Below are positions 49,681-60,044 of a stretch of 64,000 bases of DNA, piece by piece. Where the stretch lies: NCBI RefSeq assembly GCF_022808855.1, contig NZ_JAKZLF010000011.1:1-64000 (forward strand), read 5' to 3'. The position numbers were made by a program, and so were the translations under genes. The DNA comes from Anaeromyxobacter soli. Lineage in GTDB: Bacteria > Myxococcota > Myxococcia > Myxococcales > Anaeromyxobacteraceae. The first letter of the stretch is position 1. Each line of letters begins with the position of its first letter. Below the pieces are notes generated by a model. The model searched no databases. It was not told the origin of the DNA and saw nothing but the letters and a program-made list of their open reading frames with translations.

Positions 49681-50652
49681 ATGCGCGCGCTCGTGACCGG
49701 TGCCGGCGGGTTCCTCGGGTCGGCGCTCGTGCGCCGGCTGGCCGCGCGCGGCGAGCGCGTGCGCGCCCTCGTCCGCGCGCCGGCGCCCGCCCTCGAGGCC
49801 CTCCCCGGCGTCGACGTCCTCTTCGGAGACGCGACGAGCCCGGCGTCGCTGCGCGCCGCGGTGCGCGGCTGCGACGTCGTGTTCCACCTGGCGGGCGTCC
49901 GCCGCGCGACGGCTCCCGACGAGTTCCTGCGGGTGAACGCGGGCTCGACCCGGCTGGCGCTCGACGCCTGCCTCGCCGAGGCGCAGGGCCTCTCGCGCTT
50001 CGTGCTCGCGGGCTCGATCGCCGCGGCGGGCCCCTCGCGGACGCCCCGCGGCGAGGACGAGCCGCTCGAGCCCGTGGAGCCCTACGGCGCGTCGAAGGCG
50101 GAGGCGGAGCGGATCGCCTTCGCCTACGCCGATCGCCTGCCGGTGGCGGTCGCCCGGCCGCCGCGGATCATGGGGCCGGGCGATCGCGAGAACCTCTTCC
50201 TGTTCCGGCTGGCGCGTGCCGGGCTGGCGATCGGTCTCCGCGGCCCGGAGCGGCCGCTCTCCTGGATCGACGTGGACGACTGCGCGCGCGGGATGATCCT
50301 GCTCGCCGAGAAGCCGGAGGCCGCCGGGGAGGCGTTCTTCCTCGCCTCCCCGGTCACCACCGACGCGCTCTCGATCCAGCTCGAGGCCGCGCGCGCGCTC
50401 GGCGTCCGCGCGCGGACCGTGAAGGTGCCCCCCGCGGCGGTGCGCGGCGCCGCGGCGCTCGCAGAGCTCGTCACGAGCACGACCGGTCGCCGCCTCCCGC
50501 TGAACCGCAAGCTCGCGGCGCAGGCCCTCGCGCCGGGCTGGGTGTGCGATCCTGGGAAGGCGCGCGCCCGGCTCGGCTTCGAGGCGAGGACGCCGCTCTC
50601 CGACTCGATCGCCCGCGCCGCCGCCTGGTACCGCGCCCGCGGGTGGCTCTGA
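49681..50652 (+). CDS. NAD-dependent epimerase/dehydratase (extended SDR), copy 1
   Basis: 323 residues. NAD-binding TGAGGFLGSALVRRL at the N-terminus, DVVFHLAGV, the YxxxK active site in EPYGASKAEAERIAF and a C-terminal substrate region (LSWIDVDDCARGM). It is the same family as 57,747, which ends the run. It may reduce or oxidise a lipid or sugar intermediate. There is no close ribosome binding site; a GC-rich 196-bp spacer precedes it. Confidence 0.82.
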   Translation: MRALVTGAGGFLGSALVRRLAARGERVRALVRAPAPALEALPGVDVLFGDATSPASLRAAVRGCDVVFHLAGVRRATAPDEFLRVNAGSTRLALDACLAEAQGLSRFVLAGSIAAAGPSRTPRGEDEPLEPVEPYGASKAEAERIAFAYADRLPVAVARPPRIMGPGDRENLFLFRLARAGLAIGLRGPERPLSWIDVDDCARGMILLAEKPEAAGEAFFLASPVTTDALSIQLEAARALGVRARTVKVPPAAVRGAAALAELVTSTTGRRLPLNRKLAAQALAPGWVCDPGKARARLGFEARTPLSDSIARAAAWYRARGWL

Positions 50653-50695
50653 CGCATCACGGCGCGGCACCGCACCGAGGGGCCCCTCGCCGCGC

Positions 50696-50723
50696 TTGCC
50701 AAGCCGCACCACGACAGTCTACA
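50696..50723 (+). promoter_or_regulatory. Possible sigma-70-like promoter before the HAD-IB gene
   Basis: TTGCCA (50696-50701) and TCTACA (50718-50723) are separated by 16 bases. A start near 50,730 would be only a few bases before ATG 50735. The weak -10 and near-leaderless geometry keep this tentative. Confidence 0.3.
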
Positions 50724-50734
50724 GAGGCTCACCT

Positions 50735-51412
50735 ATGGCGGGAACGGAGAGGGCCGCCTTCTTCGACGTGGACGGGACGCTCGTGCGCACGAACATCGTG
50801 CACGCGTTCGCGTTCTACGCGATGAACCAGGGCTCCATCCTCGGCACGGCCTGGCAGACCGCCCGGACGGTGCTGTCGCTGCCGCTCTTCGCGGCGGCGG
50901 ACCGGATGAACCGGAAGCTCTTCAACGAGGTCTTCTACCGGTACTACTCCGGCCAGAGCGAGGACCGCCTGGAGACGCTCGCCGGGGAGCTCTTCGAGGA
51001 CGTGCTCCGGCCGGCGATCTTCCCCGGCACGCCGCGCCTCATCGACGAGACGCGCCGCGCCGGCTGCCGGGTGGTCCTCGTGACCGGCGCCCTCGACTTC
51101 ACGGTGCGGCGCCTCGCCGAGCACCTCGGGGCCGACGACCTCATCGCGAACCGGATGCGGTTCGTGCAGGGCGTCGCCACCGGCCGCGTCATCCCGCCCA
51201 TCATCGAGGGCGCGCACAAGGCGCTCGCGATGCGCGACTACTGCGTGCGCGAGGGGCTGGCGCTCGAGAAGAGCTTCGCGTACTCCGACTCCTTCTCCGA
51301 CTACCCGATGCTCGCCGTCGTGGGCCACCCCGCCGCGGTGAACCCCGACGTGCGGCTCGCGCGCGTCGCGCGGGCCTACGAGTGGCCCATCCTCAGGACC
51401 ACGGAGGCGTGA
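50735..51412 (+). CDS. HAD-IB family phosphatase
   Basis: 225 residues. HAD motifs: AAFFDVDGTLVRTN (nucleophile Asp), VVLVTGALDFTVR (motif II), the Lys of EGAHKALAMRDY (motif III) and YSDSFSDYPML (motif IV). The HAD-IB subgroup includes SerB-like and lipid phosphate phosphatases. In this operon it could dephosphorylate a lipid intermediate. An analogous HAD-IB gene is, from memory, part of the Myxococcus elb ether-lipid cluster. It ends three bases before the next gene. Confidence 0.88.
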   Translation: MAGTERAAFFDVDGTLVRTNIVHAFAFYAMNQGSILGTAWQTARTVLSLPLFAAADRMNRKLFNEVFYRYYSGQSEDRLETLAGELFEDVLRPAIFPGTPRLIDETRRAGCRVVLVTGALDFTVRRLAEHLGADDLIANRMRFVQGVATGRVIPPIIEGAHKALAMRDYCVREGLALEKSFAYSDSFSDYPMLAVVGHPAAVNPDVRLARVARAYEWPILRTTEA

Positions 51413-51415
51413 CGC

Positions 51416-53029
51416 ATGCGTGACCCGAAGAGCCTCGCGCGGTTCTACGAGACGACCGAGCAGATCGTCACCATCGACAAGGACTCGCCCCCGCGCGTCC
51501 TCTTCTCCGGCGAGGACCTGCTCGTCGAGGACCTGCCCGTCGGCACCCGCGTCATCTACCCGAAGCCGCCGCTCGAGGGGCTGCCGAACGTGAAGGCGGC
51601 GATCCGGAGCGCGATCAACCGGCCGGAGGGCTGCGATCCGCTGCACGCGCTCCTGCGCCCCGGGATGCGGGTGACGATCGCCATCGACGACATCTCGCTC
51701 CCCCTGCCCCCGATGCGGACGCCCGACGTCCGCCAGCAGGTGCTCGAGGTGATCCTGCCGCTCCTCGCGGAGTCCGGCGTCGACGACGTCCACCTCGTCA
51801 TCGCGATCGCCCTCCACCGCCGCATGACCGAGGCGGAGATGCGGCGGATGGTGGGCGACCAGATCTTCGACGCCTACTACCCCGACCGCTACTACAACCA
51901 CGACGCCGAGGACCCCGACGGCTGCGTCGTCCTCGGCACCACCGCGCACGGCGAGAAGGTCATCGTGAACCGCCGCGCGGCGGAGTCGGACCTGCTCATC
52001 TACGTGAACCTGAACCTCGTCCCCATGGACGGCGGCCACAAGTCGGTCTCGACCGGGCTCACCAACTACGAGGGCGTGAAGGCGCACCACACGCCGCACC
52101 ACATCCGCAAGAGCCACTCGTACATGGACCCGGAGCGCTCCGAGATGCACCGCTCCGTGGACCGGATCGGCCGCTACGTCGACGAGCACCTCCAGGTCTT
52201 CCACATCGAGACGACCATCAACAACCGGATGTTCGACGGGCCGCTCGAGTTCCTCATGAAGAAGGAGGAGGACTACACCGAGCTCGATCGGCTCAAGCTC
52301 GCGGGCATGCGCGCGACCCTGAAGCGGCTCCCGCCCGTGGCGAAGCGCAAGATCTTCCAGGCCGTGCCGGCGCCGTACGACGTGATCGCCGTGCACGCGG
52401 GCCTGACCGAGCCCACGCACGCGAAGATCCTCGAGAAGAGCTGGGCGCAGTACGCCGTGGACGTGGACTTCCAGGCGGACGTGCTCATCTACGGCATCCC
52501 GTACGTCTCGCCGTACAACGTGAACTCGATCCTGAACCCGCTGCTCGTCCAGGTCATGGCCTGCGGGTACTTCTTCAACTTCTACCGGGGCAAGCCGCTC
52601 GTGAAGAAGGGCGGCACGCTCATCGTCACGCACCCGTGCTCGGACTCGTTCGACCCCGAGCACCACCCGAGCTACATCGAGTTCTTCCACCGGCTCCTGC
52701 CGGAGACCCGCGACGCGCAGGTGCTCGAGGCGCGCTACGAGCGCGAGCTCGCCGAGAACCCGACCTACGTCCACATGTACCGGACCGGCCACGCGTACCA
52801 CGGGGCGCACCCGTTCTTCATGTGGTACTGGGGCGAGAACGGTCGCCAGCACGTCGGCAAGGTGATCGCCGCCGGGGCGGACAACGCGCACGTGCCGCGC
52901 ATGATGGGCTGGGACCACGCGGAGACGCTCTCGGAGGCCATCGACATGGCGCGCGCGATCCACGGCCGCAGCGCGTCCATCGCGCTCCTCCACCACCCGC
53001 CGATCGTCATGACGCAGAACCTCGGATGA
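51416..53029 (+). CDS. LarA-like DUF2088 protein
   Basis: 537 residues, longer than lactate racemase LarA (about 425). The N-terminal LarA-type domain is recognisable: [36 protein letters not shown], and [25 protein letters not shown] leading to [10 protein letters not shown], where LarA has its pincer-cofactor lysine. The His expected before the GG.K loop appears as Met (VPMDGG). The C-terminal half is rich in aromatic and His residues ([22 protein letters not shown]). No larB/C/E genes are in the window. Its stop overlaps the next start (ATGA). The function in a lipid operon is unknown. Confidence 0.8.
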   Translation: MRDPKSLARFYETTEQIVTIDKDSPPRVLFSGEDLLVEDLPVGTRVIYPKPPLEGLPNVKAAIRSAINRPEGCDPLHALLRPGMRVTIAIDDISLPLPPMRTPDVRQQVLEVILPLLAESGVDDVHLVIAIALHRRMTEAEMRRMVGDQIFDAYYPDRYYNHDAEDPDGCVVLGTTAHGEKVIVNRRAAESDLLIYVNLNLVPMDGGHKSVSTGLTNYEGVKAHHTPHHIRKSHSYMDPERSEMHRSVDRIGRYVDEHLQVFHIETTINNRMFDGPLEFLMKKEEDYTELDRLKLAGMRATLKRLPPVAKRKIFQAVPAPYDVIAVHAGLTEPTHAKILEKSWAQYAVDVDFQADVLIYGIPYVSPYNVNSILNPLLVQVMACGYFFNFYRGKPLVKKGGTLIVTHPCSDSFDPEHHPSYIEFFHRLLPETRDAQVLEARYERELAENPTYVHMYRTGHAYHGAHPFFMWYWGENGRQHVGKVIAAGADNAHVPRMMGWDHAETLSEAIDMARAIHGRSASIALLHHPPIVMTQNLG

Positions 53030-56000
53030 GCGAGCGCCGCGACAGATCCCGCCCCGCGCACCAGCACCCGGGCCCGCGCCCGGGCGCCGGCCGCACGGCC
53101 TCGACCGCCGCCGACCCTCTCGACGTCGGCCGCGCGCTCGCCGGGCGCAAGATCCTCGTCACCGGCGCGACCGGCTTCGTGGGCAAGGTCGCGCTCTCGA
53201 TGCTCCTCGACCGCTACCCCGACGTCGGCCGGGTCTTCGTGCTCGTCCGCCCCGGGACCGGCGGCACCGCCGAGGCCCGCTTCTTCGACAAGGTCGCCCC
53301 GAGCCGCCCGTTCGACACGCTGCGCGCGCGCCACGGGGCCGGCTTCGAGGCCTTCCTCCGCGAGAAGTGCGTGCCGCTCGCCGGCGACGTGACCGATCCG
53401 CTCCTCGGCCTCTCCGAGGCGGACCTCGCGCGCCTCGAGGGGCTCGACGCGGTCGTGAACAGCGCCGGCCTCGTCGACTTCGACCCCTCGCTCGAGCTCG
53501 CGCTCGCCGTGAACGTCCGCGGGCCGCGGAGCGCGGTCGAGCTCTGCCGGACCACCGGCGCGGCGCTCCTGCACGTGTCCACCTGCTTCGTCGCGGGGAA
53601 CCGCGACGGCGTCGTCCACGAGGACGAGGAGCTCCCGGGCTACTTCCCGCGCCGCGAGGGCGTCGAGGGCCGGCCGAAGGCGGGCGCCCTCGCCGCCGCC
53701 GACTTCGACGTGGACGGCGAGCTCGCCGACGCCACGCGGCGCATCGAGGAGCTCCGCGCGCGCGCCGACGACCGCGTGCTCCAGTCCGAGTTCCGCGATC
53801 GCGCGCTGGAGCGGCTCCGCGCCGAGGGGCGCGCGGGCGACGAGAAGGCCCTGCGGCTCGCCGTCGGCCGCGAGAGGCGGCTGTGGCTGTCCGGGCAGCT
53901 CGTCGAGGCGGGCATGACCCGCGCCCGCCACTGGGGCTGGCCCAACACGTACACCTACACGAAGTCGCTCGGCGAGCAGGTCATCGCCGCGAGCGCGCTC
54001 GGAGGCGCCCGGGGCGAGCGGGTGGTCTGGTCGATCGTCCGGCCGTCGATCGTCGAGAGCGCGCTCCGCTTCCCGTTCCCCGGCTGGAACGAGGGGTTCA
54101 CGACGAGCGCGCCGCTCGCCTTCATGGCGCTCAAGGGGCACCGCAGCTTCCCCGCCGCGGAGAAGGCGATCCTGGACGTCGTGCCGGTCGATCTCGTCGC
54201 GGCGGCGATGATCGCGGCGACCGCCGAGCTCGTGGAGCGCCGCGACGCCTCGCGGGCGTCCGGGGCCGGGGAGCTCCCGGAGGGCCGCGTCTACCACCTC
54301 GCCTCGGGCGACGTGAACCCCCTCTGGGCGCGGCGCGCGGTCGAGCTCACGGCGCTCTACCGGCGCCGCTTCTTCCGCGAGCGCGAGGAGGGGAACCGCA
54401 CCTGGAACCGGCTCCTCTCCCGGCTCGAGCCCTACTCCGTCTCGCGCGCCCACTACGAGGCGGCGAGCGCGCCCGCGATCTCCGCGCTCGCCCGCGGGGC
54501 GAAGCGGCTCCTCCTGGAGGCGTCGCCGCGCTGGGGCGCGCCGCGGCTCACGGCGCTCGCCGAGGGGGCCGCCGAGAGCCTCGACGAGCTCGGCAATCGG
54601 CTCGAGAAGACGAAGGCCATGTGGGACCTCTACATGCCGTTCGTCTGGGACAACCGCTACGTCTTCCGCTGCGCCGCGATCCGCGCGCTGTACGCGCGGC
54701 TCGGCGACGCGGACCGCGCGCGCGTGCCGTGGGATCCGGAGGCGCTCGACTGGCGGCGCTACTGGCTCGACGTGCACATGAAGGGCATGGAGGAGTGGGT
54801 GTTCCCGGGGCTCGAGGAGGAGTCCGGCAAGCGCGTCCACGCCCCCAAGGCCCACCGCGACCTGCTCGAGCTCCTCGACGCCGGGTGCGAGCGCTGGAAG
54901 GACCGCGTCGCGCTGCGGATGCAGGGCGCGGCGAAGACGCGGGTCACGTACGGCGAGCTGCGGCGGGGCGCCGGCGCGGTCGCCGCGTTCCTGCACGCGG
55001 CCGGGGTCGCGAAGGGCGACCGCGTGCTGCTCGCGAGCGAGAACCGGCCCGAGTGGGCGATCGCCTACTTCGGGATCCTCCGCGCCGGCGCGGCGGCGGT
55101 CCCGGTGGATCCGCAGCTCACCGAGCGCGAGCTCGCGAACCTCTGGCGGACCGCCGGAGCGCGCCTCGCGCTCCTCTCCGACGACGCCGCCGAGCGCAGC
55201 CCCGGCCTCGCGGCGCTCGCCGCCGCGGCGGTGCCCGGCGCGCGCACCGCGCTCCTCGGGGAGGCGCTCGCGGGCGGCCCCCCCGGCGCGGGCGCGCCGC
55301 CCGTGAAGATCGGCCCGGACGACCTCGCCTCGCTCATCTTCACGAGCGGGACGACCGGCACGCCCAAGGGCGTCATGCTCTCGCACCGCAACTTCGCGAG
55401 CCTCGTCGCGAAGCTCGTCGGCACGTTCGAGCTCGGCCCGGGCGACGGCATGCTGTCCGTGCTCCCGCTGCACCACACCTTCGAGTTCACCTGCGGGCTG
55501 CTCGTGCCGCTCTCGCGCGGCGCGGAGATCGAGTACCTCGACGAGCTCACCTCGGACCGCATCTCCGAGGCGCTCTCCGCCGGGCGCGTGACGGCGATGA
55601 TCGGGGTGCCGGCGCTCTGGTCGCTCCTCCACCGCCGCATCACGCAGGAGCTCGCGGCGAAGCCCGGCGTGGTCGAGGCCGCGTTCCGCGCGCTCATGAA
55701 GGGCAACGCCGCGCTGCGCGACTCCGAGCTCGGGGTGAACCTCGGCAAGCTCCTCTTCTGGCCGGTGCACCGCCGCTTCGGCGGCCGCCTGCGCCTGCTC
55801 GTGTCGGGCGGCTCCGCGCTCGATCCCGAGGTCCAGAAGGCGTTCCGCGAGCTCGGCTTCGACCTGTACGAGGGCTACGGGCTCACGGAGGCGGCGCCGG
55901 TCCTCGCGGTGTCGCAGCCCGAGGAGGAGGCGCCGAAGGGGAGCGTCGGTCCGGCGCTGCCCGGCGTCGAGCTCAGGATCTCCGAGCCGGACGCGGACGG

Positions 56001-57750
56001 CGTCGGCGAGGTGCTCGCCCGCGGGCCGAACGTCATGCTCGGCTACTGGCGCGGCGGCGAGCACGCCGGCGTCGATCCCGAGCTCACCGGCCAGGTGCTC
56101 GAGGGCGGCTGGCTGCGGACCGGCGACCTCGGCAAGCTCGACGCGAACGGCAACCTCACCCTCGTCGGGCGCAAGAAGGACGTCATCATCGACGCCAACG
56201 GGAAGAACGTCTACCCGGACGAGGTCGAGGACGCCTACCGCGAGCCGGAGCTCGTGAAGGAGCTGTGCGTCGTGGGGCTCCCCGACGGCACGGGCGAGAA
56301 GGTCGCGCTCATCGTCGTGCCCGAGTACGGCGAGGACGATCGCGAGGAGGTGCGCGCCCGCCTCGAGGCCCACGTGCGCGCGGTGTCGGCGTCCCTCCCG
56401 TTCGCGAAGCGCGCGAAGGTCTGGCACGTCGTGGACGGCGAGCTGCCGAAGACGGCGACGCGGAAGGTGAAGCGCGGCCTCGTGCGCGAGGAGCTGCTCC
56501 GGCTCGAGACGGCCGCGCAGAAGGGGCGGCGCGCGCGGGAGTCGGCGAAGGACCGCGGCGCGGGCGAGGGCTGGCTCCTCGATCTCCTCGCCGAGGTCTC
56601 GCGCCGCCCGCGGGCCGAGGTGACGCACGAGTCGCACCTCGCGACCGATCTCGGCTTCGACAGCCTGATGCTCACCGAGCTCACCGCCGCGCTGGAGGAG
56701 GCGGGCGTGCCCGCGTCCGCCGCCGAGCACCTGCAGGACGTCCAGACCGCGGGCGAGCTCGCGCGCGTCGTCTCGGCGGCGGTCCACCGCCACGCGCCGG
56801 AGCCGGAGCGCGCCGCCCCGCCGCCGCCCGCCGGCGACGCGGAGATCGCGGTGCCGGCGGCGCTGGCGAAGCTCGGTCGTCGCCTGCTCGGGCTCGGCCA
56901 GCGCGCCCTCTACCACGGGCTCTACGAGGCGAAGGTCGTCGGCGCCGCGAACATCCCGCACGATCGCAACGTGCTCGTCGTCGCGAACCACGCGAGCCAC
57001 CTCGACATGGGGCTCGTCAAGATCGCGCTCGGCGAGGAGGGCCGGCGCCTCGCCGCGCTCGCCGCGCGGGACTACTTCTTCGACACCCGCGTGAAGCGCG
57101 CCTACTTCGAGAACTTCACGAACCTCATCCCGATGGAGCGCGAGGGCTCGCTCAAGGCGAGCCTCAAGGCCGCGGCCGAGGCGCTCCGCCGCGGGTACCA
57201 CCTCCTCATCTTCCCCGAGGGGACGCGCACCCGCGACGGCGCGCTGCGGCCGTTCTTCCCGACCGCGGGCTACCTCGCGCTGCAGTGCAACGTGGACGTG
57301 CTGCCGCTCCACCTCGACGGCACCTTCGAGGCGCTGCCGCCGGGCAAGAGCGTCCCGCGCAACGCCGAGCTCGAGGTGCGCATCGGCCGCCCCATCGCCG
57401 TCGAGGAGCTGCGCCAGCGCATCGCCGGCCTGCCGCGGAGCGAGGGGTACAAGGTCGCGACGCGGGTGATCGAGGACGCCGTCCGCGCCCTGCGGGAGGC
57501 GGCGAAGGGCGAGCGGAAGGCCTCGACCGGCGGCGCGATCGCGACCTCGACCGGCGGCGCGACCGCGACCTCGACCGGCGGCGCGACCGCGACCTCGATC
57601 GCCAAGGCGACCGCGACGCCGACGCCGGCGCCGGCCCCCGCCTCCCCCGCCACTCCGACTCCGACCCCGAGCTCGACCCCGCACGCCACCCAGACCGGCG
57701 CCGCGACCGCCACGCGTACCCGCGCCCGGCGGCGGAAGGACGAGCCATGA
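53026..57750 (+). CDS. elbD: ElbD-like multidomain enzyme: fatty acyl reductase, AMP ligase, ACP, acyltransferase
   Basis: 1,574 residues. Domain order: NAD(P)-dependent fatty acyl reductase (about 40-560; GATGFVGKV at 47, YTYTKSLGE near 309); AMP-forming ligase (about 620-1150; [11 protein letters not shown] near 772, [24 protein letters not shown]); ACP ([12 protein letters not shown] near 1209); PlsC-type acyltransferase (about 1290-1495; NHASHLD near 1321, [10 protein letters not shown] near 1397). The tail from about 1499 is low-complexity Thr/Ala/Pro with an ATSTGGAT-type repeat. The domain set matches Myxococcus ElbD, needed for alkyl-ether lipid formation (from memory). It would activate, load, reduce and transfer fatty chains. 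Confidence 0.88.
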   Translation: MSERRDRSRPAHQHPGPRPGAGRTASTAADPLDVGRALAGRKILVTGATGFVGKVALSMLLDRYPDVGRVFVLVRPGTGGTAEARFFDKVAPSRPFDTLRARHGAGFEAFLREKCVPLAGDVTDPLLGLSEADLARLEGLDAVVNSAGLVDFDPSLELALAVNVRGPRSAVELCRTTGAALLHVSTCFVAGNRDGVVHEDEELPGYFPRREGVEGRPKAGALAAADFDVDGELADATRRIEELRARADDRVLQSEFRDRALERLRAEGRAGDEKALRLAVGRERRLWLSGQLVEAGMTRARHWGWPNTYTYTKSLGEQVIAASALGGARGERVVWSIVRPSIVESALRFPFPGWNEGFTTSAPLAFMALKGHRSFPAAEKAILDVVPVDLVAAAMIAATAELVERRDASRASGAGELPEGRVYHLASGDVNPLWARRAVELTALYRRRFFREREEGNRTWNRLLSRLEPYSVSRAHYEAASAPAISALARGAKRLLLEASPRWGAPRLTALAEGAAESLDELGNRLEKTKAMWDLYMPFVWDNRYVFRCAAIRALYARLGDADRARVPWDPEALDWRRYWLDVHMKGMEEWVFPGLEEESGKRVHAPKAHRDLLELLDAGCERWKDRVALRMQGAAKTRVTYGELRRGAGAVAAFLHAAGVAKGDRVLLASENRPEWAIAYFGILRAGAAAVPVDPQLTERELANLWRTAGARLALLSDDAAERSPGLAALAAAAVPGARTALLGEALAGGPPGAGAPPVKIGPDDLASLIFTSGTTGTPKGVMLSHRNFASLVAKLVGTFELGPGDGMLSVLPLHHTFEFTCGLLVPLSRGAEIEYLDELTSDRISEALSAGRVTAMIGVPALWSLLHRRITQELAAKPGVVEAAFRALMKGNAALRDSELGVNLGKLLFWPVHRRFGGRLRLLVSGGSALDPEVQKAFRELGFDLYEGYGLTEAAPVLAVSQPEEEAPKGSVGPALPGVELRISEPDADGVGEVLARGPNVMLGYWRGGEHAGVDPELTGQVLEGGWLRTGDLGKLDANGNLTLVGRKKDVIIDANGKNVYPDEVEDAYREPELVKELCVVGLPDGTGEKVALIVVPEYGEDDREEVRARLEAHVRAVSASLPFAKRAKVWHVVDGELPKTATRKVKRGLVREELLRLETAAQKGRRARESAKDRGAGEGWLLDLLAEVSRRPRAEVTHESHLATDLGFDSLMLTELTAALEEAGVPASAAEHLQDVQTAGELARVVSAAVHRHAPEPERAAPPPPAGDAEIAVPAALAKLGRRLLGLGQRALYHGLYEAKVVGAANIPHDRNVLVVANHASHLDMGLVKIALGEEGRRLAALAARDYFFDTRVKRAYFENFTNLIPMEREGSLKASLKAAAEALRRGYHLLIFPEGTRTRDGALRPFFPTAGYLALQCNVDVLPLHLDGTFEALPPGKSVPRNAELEVRIGRPIAVEELRQRIAGLPRSEGYKVATRVIEDAVRALREAAKGERKASTGGAIATSTGGATATSTGGATATSIAKATATPTPAPAPASPATPTPTPSSTPHATQTGAATATRTRARRRKDEP
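57521..57600 (+). repeat. 24-bp tandem repeat in the ElbD-like C-terminal tail
   Basis: Three near-perfect copies of a 24-base unit (57521-57544, 57545-57568, 57569-57592) plus a partial fourth encode an eight-residue STGGATAT-type repeat. It follows the acyltransferase domain and is in frame. It probably changes in copy number by slippage. Confidence 0.85.
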
Positions 57751-58781
57751 ACGTCCTCGTCACCGGCGCGACCGGGTTCCTCGGCTCGGCCCTCGTGCCG
57801 CTCCTCGCCGGAGAGGGCCACCGGCTGCGGCTCCTGCAGCGCTCCGCCCCGCCGGACGCGGAGCGGATCGGCGCGGAGGTGGTGCGCGCCTCCCTCGCGG
57901 ACGAGGGCGCCGTGCGGGAGGCGGTCCGCGGCGTCGACGCCGTGTACCACCTCGCCGGCCAGGTGGACTTCGATCCGGCCGAGCCGCGCGCGCTCTACGA
58001 CCTGCACGTCCAGGGCACGCGCCGGCTCCTCGAGGCCTGCGTCGCGGCCGGGGTGAAGCGGGTCGTGCTCGCCTCCTCCTCGGGCACCATCGCGGTCTCG
58101 CGCGAGGAGCGCGTCGCCACCGAGGCGGACCACCACCCCATCGCCGTGGTCGCGGGCTGGCCGTACTACCTGTCCAAGATCTACCAGGAGAAGGCCGCGC
58201 TCCGGATCCACGCGGAGACGGGGCTGCCGCTCGTCGTGCTGAACCCGTCGCTCCTGCTCGGGCCCGGCGACGCGCGCCTCTCCTCGACCGACGTCGTGTT
58301 CAAGTTCATGGAGCGGCGCATCCCCGCGATGCCCTCGGGCGGCCTCTCGTTCGTGGACGTGCGCGACGCGGCGCGCGCGTTCAGCGCCGCGCTCACGCGA
58401 GGGCGGCCCGGCGAGCGCTACCTGCTCGGCGGCGCCAACATGACGTTCCGCGACTTCTTCGGCCGGCTCGAGCGGCTCACCGGCGTCGCGGGCCCGCGCG
58501 TGCGGCTCCCGTCCGACCTGAACCTCGCCGGCGCGCGGCTCCTCGAGAAGTTCCACGCCTGGCGCGGCAGCGAGACGCCGCTCGATCCGCGATCCGTCGA
58601 GATGGGCGAGCACTTCTGGTACTGCGCGTCCGGCAAGGCCGAGGCGGAGCTCGGCTTCTCCGCGCGCGACGCGCAGGAGACGCTGTTCGACACGGTCCGC
58701 TGGCTCGAGGAGCACGTGCGCAACCGGCAGCGGCCCCGCACCGTCGCGGACCTCGCCGGCTCCTCGCGGTCCCCGCGCTGA
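57747..58781 (+). CDS. NAD-dependent epimerase/dehydratase (extended SDR), copy 2
   Basis: 344 residues. TGATGFLGSALVPLL, AVYHLAGQVDF and the YxxxK in WPYYLSKIYQEK; the C-terminus includes GEHFWYCASGKAEAELGF. It resembles 3-beta-hydroxysteroid dehydrogenase/dihydroflavonol reductase-like SDRs that reduce keto intermediates in lipid pathways. ATG 57747 overlaps the ElbD stop, so it is translationally coupled and probably acts on the ElbD product. It corresponds to the SDR at the end of the Myxococcus elb cluster (from memory). Confidence 0.88.
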   Translation: MNVLVTGATGFLGSALVPLLAGEGHRLRLLQRSAPPDAERIGAEVVRASLADEGAVREAVRGVDAVYHLAGQVDFDPAEPRALYDLHVQGTRRLLEACVAAGVKRVVLASSSGTIAVSREERVATEADHHPIAVVAGWPYYLSKIYQEKAALRIHAETGLPLVVLNPSLLLGPGDARLSSTDVVFKFMERRIPAMPSGGLSFVDVRDAARAFSAALTRGRPGERYLLGGANMTFRDFFGRLERLTGVAGPRVRLPSDLNLAGARLLEKFHAWRGSETPLDPRSVEMGEHFWYCASGKAEAELGFSARDAQETLFDTVRWLEEHVRNRQRPRTVADLAGSSRSPR

Positions 58782-58784
58782 TCG

Positions 58785-59099
58785 CTACATCGTCCCGCCC
58801 GACACGTCGCGCACCTTCCGCACCGCCGCGACGCCGCAGCGCTCGCCGCACGCCGCGCACACCTCGTAGGTGAGCTCCTTCACGACGAGCACGTCGGGGT
58901 GCCCCTCCGCCGGCGCGATGCGCGCGCCGCACTGCGGGCAAGCGAGCTCCGCCACGCGCTCCCGGCGCGCGAGCACCTGCGAGCGGCGCTGCTCCGGCGC
59001 GCAGCGGCTGCACTCGACGCCGTACGTCCAGCCGGTCTCCTGCCGCGGCTCGATCTCGTCGAGGTCGACGCCGCAGTACTGGCAGATCTCGGTCGCCAC
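58785..59099 (-). CDS. Zinc-ribbon protein, 104 aa
   Basis: 104 residues from GTG 59099. Four CxxC pairs: CQYC near the start, CSRC, CPQC and CAAC near the end, arranged as two zinc ribbons. There is no catalytic domain. It may be a small regulatory or metal-holding protein. It converges with the SDR gene, stopping four bases from its end. Confidence 0.75.
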   Translation of the reverse strand: MATEICQYCGVDLDEIEPRQETGWTYGVECSRCAPEQRRSQVLARRERVAELACPQCGARIAPAEGHPDVLVVKELTYEVCAACGERCGVAAVRKVRDVSGGTM

Positions 59100-59195
59100 G
59101 CCCCTCGTCTAACGCGCCGCCTGCGTCCCGGCAGCCCCCGTCGCCCGGGCGCCCTGCGTGGGCGGAGCGGACCGTACCGGTGAGGCAGGAGCACG

Positions 59196-59861
59196 TCAGC
59201 GACACCGGATGGCGCCGCCGCGGCAGAGCGGGGCGCACAGACCGCAGCCGACGCAACGCGCGGGGTCGATCGACATCGCCTCGCCCCCTGGGTCGGAGAG
59301 CGCGACGCAGCCGAGGCCGAGGCAGGCGCCGCAGCGGTTGCAGCGAGCCGGCTCGATCGCGAGCGGCGGGCGTGCCTCCTCGCGGCGCGCGCACTCGGCG
59401 AGCGCGACGAGCGCCGCGGGGCGGACGCTCGCGAGCGCCTCTGCCACGAGCCGCTCGGCGTCCTGCGCGCCCGATCCGGCGGGAAGGCGCACGACGCGCG
59501 CGCCCGCCGCGGCGAGCGCGGACTCCACGGCGGCGGCGCGGTGCGGCCCGCGATCGGCGACGACGAGCAGCGCGAGGTCGCGGGCCTCCGCGACGAGCGC
59601 CCCGGGACGGACGAGGGCCTCGACCGCGCCCGCCATCCGCGCGACGCGGCCGGGCGGCGCGTCCCGCTCGCCCGCGGCCGGAGGCTCGCAGCCGAGACCG
59701 CCGCGGACGGCGAGCCCCGCGCGGCGAAGCGCTCGCAGGAGCGGGAGCTGCCTGCAGCCGGCGCACGCCGGGTCCTCGAGCGGGCGGCCCCGCGCCGCGA
59801 TCCGGCGGCGCGGCGCGTTCGCACCGCTCGACTCCGCGCCATCGTCGATCCCTCGGAGCAC
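59196..59861 (-). CDS. IorA-like orphan 4Fe-4S ferredoxin protein
   Basis: 221 residues from GTG 59861 (AGGGGAGG nine bases upstream). The C-terminal two-cluster ferredoxin (CNRCGACLGLGC, CVGCGLCAPLC) with a preceding VVALAECARREEARPPLAIEPARC matches the end of indolepyruvate:ferredoxin oxidoreductase alpha (IorA). The middle part DPACAGCRQLPLLRALRRAGL and GGLGCEPP resembles the start of the IorA thiamine-binding half, but much of the TPP domain is missing. It is probably a reduced IorA descendant with an electron-carrier role. No iorB is next to it. Confidence 0.7.
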   Translation of the reverse strand: MLRGIDDGAESSGANAPRRRIAARGRPLEDPACAGCRQLPLLRALRRAGLAVRGGLGCEPPAAGERDAPPGRVARMAGAVEALVRPGALVAEARDLALLVVADRGPHRAAAVESALAAAGARVVRLPAGSGAQDAERLVAEALASVRPAALVALAECARREEARPPLAIEPARCNRCGACLGLGCVALSDPGGEAMSIDPARCVGCGLCAPLCRGGAIRCR

Positions 59862-59995
59862 CTCGCGCACCCTCCCCTGTCCTCGACGCTCGCCTGCCGG
59901 GACGAACGTACACGCCTCGCGTGAGCTTCGCAGCGCGCCGCGGAGGGATCGGCCTGTCCCGGGCCCTGCGCGGCGGGGCCCGCCGTTCACCGCGC

Positions 59996-60038
59996 GAAAA
60001 CACGAAGGGCCCGAAACCTGAGCGGCTTCGAGCCCTTC
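59996..60038 (-). terminator. Terminator of tRNA-Cys
   Basis: On the minus strand a hairpin (60028-60038 with 60004-60014, with mismatch/G-U positions) is followed by a TTTT (complement of 59997-60000). It begins seven bases after the tRNA-Cys 3' end. Confidence 0.7.
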
Positions 60039-60044
60039 GGAGAG

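Noticed and set aside
52765-57684. 1,600-residue open frame on the minus strand opposite the ElbD-like gene
   Set aside because: Composition is Arg/Gly/Ala-dominated without motifs; the plus strand shows four intact enzyme domains in order.
50735-58781. OleABCD-type olefin synthesis cluster
   Set aside because: An SDR and an AMP ligase are present, but no thiolase (OleA) or alpha/beta-hydrolase (OleB) is encoded; the fused reductase-ligase-ACP-acyltransferase fits ElbD better.
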